This document shows positions 6,772 to 11,868 of a stretch of 11,868 nt of DNA, in pieces. The translations under genes and the position numbers were made by a program. The notes under the pieces are model-generated. The model was given only the letters and a program-made list of their open reading frames with translations, was not told the DNA's origin and ran no database searches. How positions within the stretch are numbered: the first letter of the stretch is position 1; each line of letters starts with the position of its first letter. Source of the DNA: Tieghemiomyces parasiticus (lineage: Eukaryota > Kickxellomycota > Dimargaritomycetes > Dimargaritales > Dimargaritaceae); contig JANBPT010001241.1 in assembly GCA_027575765.1 (NCBI GenBank), positions 1 to 11,868 of the forward strand, given 5' to 3'.

Positions 6772-9363
6772 TCACTCAATTGACGACGACGGAGCGAGCT
6801 TAGATTTGGGCTGCCCACGTTTCAAATAGTTCGGCGAAGCCTCGGGAATCCAATTGGCCTGGATGGCGGACACGCCCCGAACGTACAACTTGGTCGTGAA
6901 CACCAGCTCGTTAAACAGGATGGCCTCCCGGCGACTGTTGAATAGCGTCGAGGCCGGATGAATTCGTACGAACTGAGATCCTATCACCGACTTGTAGGTG
7001 CCATCGGGCTGAAGGAGGGCGGTCTGATGGAAGAAACCGGTCACGAAGCATTGTAGGACGCGATCCAGGTCAACGCCACAGGACACGTTGGGGTCCATCC
7101 CCACGCGCGTGCACACCTGGCGCAGCTGCTTTCGGACCTCCAGAGCGTGCTGGATTCCGCGGGCGTTGACATAATTTTCGTGACACCAGCGTATATCGCC
7201 CTTCACGGCCTGGTACGCCCGCAGGAGGTTAAGGTACGTCAGGTGGTCGCCGTCAGGGCTGATAAACTTGTTGCGCGCCTCATTGGCCTCCTCGCGCTTG
7301 TGAAACGGAGCAACGAACAGGTTATCAACCGAGAGCAACGAGATGATGTCGATAATCTCGGTAGTGCACTGTAGGGCTCGGGACTCGTAGAGTACCTTGG
7401 CGTAGCAGGGGTCGAGCGGGAATTCGGCCATCCAGGTCCCGAGCTTGGTCAGGGCGCCCGTATCGTCGAGGGCGGCAAGGGAGTACAGCTGTTCGAGGGC
7501 ACGAAGGAGAGCCAGTTTGGGTGGTCGGTCCATGTAATCGAACCGGAGCACGTCGCGGACCCCGGCGGCTTTGAGTTGGAGAACGGCCGCTGCTAGGTTG
7601 CAGCGGAGAATCTCCGGTACACTGTCCTCCTCAAGCGCCATAAAGCTGTCCTCGGTGTAGAGGCGGTAGCAGAACCCCAGGGCCTCGCGGCCAGCGCGAC
7701 CCGTTCGCTGACGGGCCGAAGATTTAGAAATGGGCTCGACCAGGAGGGACTCGATGCCCACCTTGGAGTTGTATCCACGGGCCTTGTGGACCCCCGTATC
7801 GAGCACGTAGCGAATGCCCGGCAGGGTGATACTGGTCTCGGCGATATTGGTAGCCAGAATTATCTTGCGGGTGTTCGGTGGGGCCGGGTTGAATACCTTG
7901 GCCTGCTGCGCCGGGGGAAGAGCAGCAAAGAGCGGGCAGATGAGGATCTGGGGATCGGGGAAGGGTGGGTTCGGTTGGGGGGCGACGGTGGAAGGGTTTT
8001 CAGGGTTAGCTTGAGCGAAGGGCTTGTCCCTTCAAGTGCACAAGGGTAGCGAAGCCCGCACTTTACAGCAGGAATTTGGGTCCATTAACTTACGTCGGCG
8101 GCGTCCCGTGGGAGCAGAGCGCGGTGGTCCGTCAGCAGCTTTTCTAGGGTCTCGATTTCCTCCTGGCCTGAGTGGGTGAACGAAGGGTAGCGGGAACAAT
8201 TGGGTGCGGGCTATTTGGTAAGACATAGTTCCACATGTGGGCGGATACGGGGGGGGTATTCTCGACCATTCCCACACGGCAGGTCTGTTCTATATTGCAC
8301 ACTTACCAGTTAAAAAGATCAGAATATCGCCGGGCCCCTGCTCCGTGTGGATTTGCAGGGAAGCGACAAATGCGGCGTCCAGGTAGTCGGTTTGGGGCTC
8401 GAGTGAGTTGTAGACGCGCACCGGAAACTGCCGGCCGGCCACGTACAAAATCTTGGCGTGGTCAAAGTAAGCGGCGAACCGTTCGGCATCTAGGGTGGCG
8501 CTCATAATGATGATTTTCAATTCGTGGACAAACCGGGGTTGACCGTTGCCGGCTGAAATTGTCTCGGCAGCATCCGTGCTGACTGCTCCACCGACCGCAT
8601 GTTCGCCGAGATCCAAGTCCGTGCCGTTGGCTTCGGCGGGGGGGCCACTCCCACGGCGGGCCTCGTCGGAGACTCGCTGGCGATACCACTGCGCCTTACG
8701 GTCCTTACACATCTGGCGCCGCGTTTGTTGGATCTCCTTAAGCATTCCGAACAAAATATCTGTCCGCAGGGTGCGCTCGTGAGCCTCGTCGAGCAGAATG
8801 TAGTTGTACCGGTGCAGCAAGGGATCTGACAGAATCTCGCGCATTAACATACCATCGGTAAGGTACTTGAGTTTAGTGGACGGCGAGGACTTGTCGTCGA
8901 ACCGCACGGTGTAGCCCACCCGCTTACCCAGCGGGGTACCGACTTCCTCAGCCACACGTCGGGCCAGACTGGTGGCGGCTACTCGCCGGGGCTGCGTTAC
9001 GGCGATGCCACCGTACTTGGCCAGGCCGGCCTCAAGGATGAACTGCGGGATCTGCGTCGTCTTACCCGACCCAGTCTCGCCCACGATGACCACTGACGCG
9101 TTCCGCTGGATCGCGTCCAGGATGGCCTGCCGGGCCCCGTAGATGGGGAGGCGCTTGCGTTCCGCCTCGTGCTGACGTGGTACCGTCGCATACTTGTCGG
9201 GGTCGGGGAGCGTTGCTGGTGTAGGCTTGCCGTTTGCCAAGGGGCCAGCGGGGGCGGTCGAGGGTAGACCGGTCCCGTTGGGTGACGAGGCCGGGGGTGG
9301 ACCGTTCGACGCGGGGGAGTTGACGAAGGCCTTCTTCGGAGTGAACTTTGTCGAATTCGTCAT
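6772..9363 (-). CDS. DHX33: DEAH-box RNA helicase, DHX33/Dhr2 type, 768 aa, three exons
   Basis: Exons are 8307-9363, 8094-8167 and 6772-7947. The introns have GTAAGT donors and CAG acceptors, and the joins keep frame (phase 1, then phase 0). Motifs in order: Walker A GETGSGKT (95-102), TQPRRVAA (123-130), DEAH (192-195), SAT (288-290), FLTGQEE across the first splice junction, TNIAETSIT (410-418) and QRTGRAGR (457-464). The helicase-associated HA2 region (about 525-620) and OB-fold region (about 675-755) follow. The C-terminal half reads closest to DHX33, whose yeast counterpart Dhr2 works in nucleolar 18S rRNA maturation. The N-terminal ~60 residues are low-complexity Pro/Ser/Gly. About 60 residues between motifs II and III (around 215-275) are an insertion relative to my recollection of DHX33. 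It diverges from DBR1 over a shared upstream region. Family call is firm; DHX33 over other DEAH subfamilies is likely. Confidence 0.93.
7948..8093 (-). other. Intron 2 of the DEAH helicase gene
   Basis: 146-bp intron, donor GAC|GTAAGT and acceptor CCCCAG|ATC. A CTAAC branch-point-like element lies at 8005-8009 on the minus strand. Splicing restores continuity between the DHX33-type conserved segments on either side. Confidence 0.88.
8168..8306 (-). other. Intron 1 of the DEAH helicase gene
   Basis: 139-bp intron, donor ACTG|GTAAGT and acceptor CTCAG|GCC. It interrupts the conserved FLTGQEEIE motif, and splicing rebuilds that motif exactly, which confirms both boundaries. Confidence 0.92.
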
Positions 9364-9905
9364 GGCGGGGGAGGTAAGTCGAGGGTCTCGGGAAGGAGTA
9401 AGCGGTTGAGACTAAAATAAACAAGCTGCGGAGCTTTGTGTGTCTCTGGCCAGGTATAAGGGTGTCCTGGCCCAGAAAATCAGTAGAGACAGAGCGGCGT
9501 GATGAATGGCCTTCAGTATGGAACGGGTCGATAATGGTGGTATCGAGGTACGCAGTAGGTTACCATGCTTAGGGAAGGATTTGTGCCCCATGGGCTGAAT
9601 TGTAGGATTTCGCAATGGGTTTGGCCATAGCCTTCCGGGGTTGCAAGCGAAGGTTTTTTTTTTTCTGACCAGTGTCGCCCAACTGGGCCAGGCACTCATA
9701 ATTCCTGAGATTCCACCCTGGGCCTTACGGGTGGCACAGCGCGACTAAGGGTGCCGAACTGCCATGAGCCGACCATTGTGTGTGTCGGGGAGCTGAACCG
9801 ACCCAGGCTGTCTCGCTTGACACCTTACAGCTCGCTACGTTGCCCATACCTGGTGACGTCTCCCTCTACACCTTCATCCTGTTTCTCCACCTCTCCGTCG
9901 CCACC
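9364..9905. promoter_or_regulatory. Shared divergent upstream region of helicase and DBR1
   Basis: 542 bp separate the two start codons. Both ends are pyrimidine-rich on their coding strand (leaders). No consensus TATA box in the right orientation was found for either gene. A TGACGTC, a bZIP/CRE-like core, lies at 9854-9860 in the DBR1 leader. A 6-bp inverted repeat (CCACCC/GGGTGG, 9713-9734) and a T-run near 9654-9664 lie in the middle. Bidirectional regulation is inferred only from layout. Confidence 0.5.
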
Positions 9906-11868
9906 ATGCTGATCGCAATTGAAGGCTGCTGCCACGGTGAGCTCGAAGATATCTACCGGGCGATCGCGGACCGCGAGAAACGCCTCCAGAGACGCATCGA
10001 CCTGCTCATCATCTGCGGCGACTTCCAGGCCGTCCGCAACGCCCACGATCTGGAATCTCTGGCATGCCCGCCAAAGTATCGTAGACTGGGCATTTTTGCC
10101 GACTATTACACAGGCAAACGCCGCGCCCCCGTCCCAACTGTGTTCATCGGCGGCAACCACGAGGCCAGCAACTATCTAACCGAGTTGTACCTGGGCGGCT
10201 GGGTATGTCCGAATATCTATTATCTGGGCCACGCCGGCGTCATCCGCGTGAATGGCCTGCGGATCGGGGGTCTGTCGGGGATCTACAATTATCATAGCTA
10301 TCATAAAGGTAAGTAAGGCTTGACTACTGGGATCCCCAATGCCCGAGTTCCAAGGTAGCTCGCTGAGCAGGACGGTATCGGTCAGCCATTTTTAACGGAT
10401 ACTCGTCCTGAGCCACCCTTGACACCCCCACGCGTTATCTCCCGCCAGGTCATTATGAACTGCCACCTTATGACCGCAACACCATTCGAAGTGTCTACCA
10501 CACACGCTACTACGACGTTCTGAAGCTGATGCAAATTGAGCAGCCACTGGACATCTTCGTTAGCCACGATTGGCCGCAGGGTATTGAACAGCATGGTGAC
10601 ACGAACGGGCTGATCAAGCGCAAACCCTTTTTTGCCAAGGAGGTGAGTCCCTCCCGTTCCGTAACACATTTTAATTCGATAGCCGTGGTTGCTACAGGGC
10701 TTACTCCCCCCCAGCGCTTGTCCACTACTACCGACTGTACCAACACTAACCATCCCGTGAGACCTTACTTTCCATCGCGCGTTCCCCTTGTCGTAGATTT
10801 CACAAAATGACCTGGGCAGTCCGATAAATTTCCAACTTCTCAATCATCTCCAGCCCAACCACTGGTACTCGGCCCACCTACACGTCAAATTCACCGCCTC
10901 TGTCCACCACCCACCCTCGGCGCGCACCGAGGCCCTGCGTAATTATCGACCGCTTACCAAGATTGGCACCGGAAGGAGGCCCAAACATACCAACCCTGAT
11001 GAGCTTACCATCGACACGAGTGATTCGGACAGTGGCAGCGGCGGCGATGACGTGGAGGCGGTGTCCCCGGTTTGCAAGCCGCTGGCCGAACCCCAGGCCC
11101 GGCCCGTTCCTGGTCGGGCTCGTCTCCAGCTGCCGCCACCGAAAAACACCACTAGTGCGGACGTCGTGGCACTGGACATAAGTGCCAGCGATGGTGAAAC
11201 TCCGGTAGGCCACTCTGTTGCTACTCAACCTCCCCAACTTACCCAAGCCCCCACGACGGCCCCAGGAAGATCCCGCCTCGTACTGCCCCCGCCAGCTCAT
11301 ACCGCCAGCCCGTTGCCTAGCTTGCTCGAAATCGGGCATAGTGAGGCCGCCCCGGAGCCGGCCACCCCTACCGTATTACCGACTACTGTCGAGGAGGGAA
11401 CCCAACCGCCCTCGGTACCGAACACTACAGGCATCGCCGAACCCGTCGAGGCCATGCCCATGGAGGTGGAATCGGTACGGCCGGACAATCAGGTCGCACC
11501 GCCACAACCTATCCCTAGCGACCTCAGCACCGTCCGACAGTGGCCGCGGCTCGCTTCACACACCAGGTATTTCGGTACCACCGAATTCCTCGCACTGGAT
11601 AAGTGCCTCCGCGGTCGGCAGTTCTTAGAGGTAGGTCCACCCTATCTGGTGACAAACTAGGTTGGTTGCCACGTCGGCCTGTGGTCATTGTTGATGTGGC
11701 CTTGTCGCTTTTACCGCCAACTCTATTATCTCCACTAACCTTCCCTTATAAAACCCACCCAATGTCCGTCGATTCCCCTTTTTTCCAGGTAATTGAGATT
11801 AAAAGTCCACGGTCCACCACTCCTCCCGCGTCACCGCAGCCAGGGAGGGCGCAGTTGACCTTCGAGTA
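9906..11868 (+). CDS. DBR1: Lariat debranching enzyme DBR1, four exons visible, 3' end off window
   Basis: Exons are 9906-10308, 10449-10642, 10797-11630 and 11789 to the window edge, joined in phases 1, 0 and 0; 503 complete codons are visible. The start ATG has a GCCACC context and opens directly on the conserved IEGCCHG. DBR1 cleaves the 2'-5' bond of excised intron lariats. Metallophosphoesterase motifs present: Cys8/His10, GD (38-39), GGNHE (82-86, Asn84 and His85), SHDWP (173-177, His174) and SAHLHVKF (His226, His228). The conserved lariat-recognition segment containing CPPKY (54-58) is intact. The C-terminal region conserved in the family ([10 protein letters not shown] through FLEVIEIKSP) spans exons 3 and 4. 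Between core and C-terminus lies a Pro/Thr/Ala-rich, acidic, probably disordered linker of roughly 190 residues. No missing catalytic residue was noted. Confidence 0.95.
10309..10448 (+). other. Intron 1 of DBR1
   Basis: 140-bp intron, donor AAAG|GTAAGT and acceptor CGCCAG|GTC. Splicing in phase 1 rebuilds the conserved segment that continues [17 protein letters not shown]. Confidence 0.92.
10643..10796 (+). other. Intron 2 of DBR1
   Basis: 154-bp intron, donor GAG|GTGAGT and acceptor GTCGTAG|ATT. The join places FFAKE before ISQNDLGSP, matching the spacing in known DBR1 proteins. Confidence 0.9.
11631..11788 (+). other. Intron 3 of DBR1
   Basis: 158-bp intron, donor GAG|GTAGGT and acceptor TTTTTTCCAG|GTA, with a strong polypyrimidine tract. 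The join gives QFLEVIEI, the expected DBR1 C-terminal motif. Confidence 0.9.

Noticed and set aside
8290..8306. Helicase ending with a Lys-Cys-Ala-Ile tail after the FLTG motif
   Set aside because: This is read-through into intron 1. Splicing at GTAAGT restores the conserved QEEIE continuation, so the gene is not truncated.
10309..10316. DBR1 ending early at a TAA after HKGK
   Set aside because: The stop lies inside intron 1. The splice at 10308/10449 restores the conserved protein, so there is no premature stop.
11631..11660. DBR1 C-terminus ending in a TAG at 11658-11660
   Set aside because: A GTAGGT donor precedes it, and a strong acceptor at 11788 rebuilds the family's FLEVIEI motif. 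The stop is intronic.

Overview
The window looks like nuclear DNA of a fungus. The coding exons are GC-rich and are interrupted by short GT-AG introns of about 110-160 bp with GTAAGT-like donors. The two conserved genes are clearly eukaryotic RNA-processing enzymes, and a small secreted protein carries a fungal chitin-binding-type (CBM19-like) domain. I suspect an early-diverging lineage (Zoopagomycota, perhaps a mycoparasite), but that is a guess from gene style and the sequence does not prove it.

Right half (6772-11868): two housekeeping genes sit head to head around a 542-bp shared upstream region (9364-9905). On the minus strand is a complete three-exon DEAH-box RNA helicase of the DHX33/Dhr2 type, reconstructed as 768 aa with all helicase motifs. 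On the plus strand is the lariat debranching enzyme DBR1. Four exons are visible with all metallophosphoesterase motifs, and the gene runs off the right edge. One is tied to ribosome biogenesis and the other to intron-lariat turnover, so shared regulation is plausible.

Middle (2476-5421): three minus-strand units point the same way. The first (2476-3886) joins across one clean phase-0 intron to give a 432-aa protein with a secretory leader followed directly by an F-box-like helix; the rest is unrecognised. The second (4027-4500) is a coding-looking frame with a TATA box upstream but no in-frame ATG at its 5' end, so it is either a broken gene or one whose first exon I cannot find. The third (5045-5284) is a 79-aa secreted six-cysteine protein with its own TATA box. 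This part looks like lineage-specific, secretion-oriented DNA.

Left part (1-2475): mostly without confident genes. At 206-261 (minus) there is a short exon-like start, MPKGILKK, resembling the beginning of protein phosphatase inhibitor-2 and followed by a GTAGGT donor; the rest would lie off the left edge. At 1476 (plus) an ATG in excellent context begins a short frame of unknown nature. A 14-bp-stem inverted repeat lies at 1952-1988. The stretches 265-1475, 1728-2475 and 5422-6771 otherwise hold no gene I can support.

The well-supported starts share a pyrimidine/CA-rich leader ending in a C-rich ATG context (for example GCCACCATG for DBR1), which helped choose starts. No CRISPR arrays, rRNA, tRNA or transposon genes were recognised.
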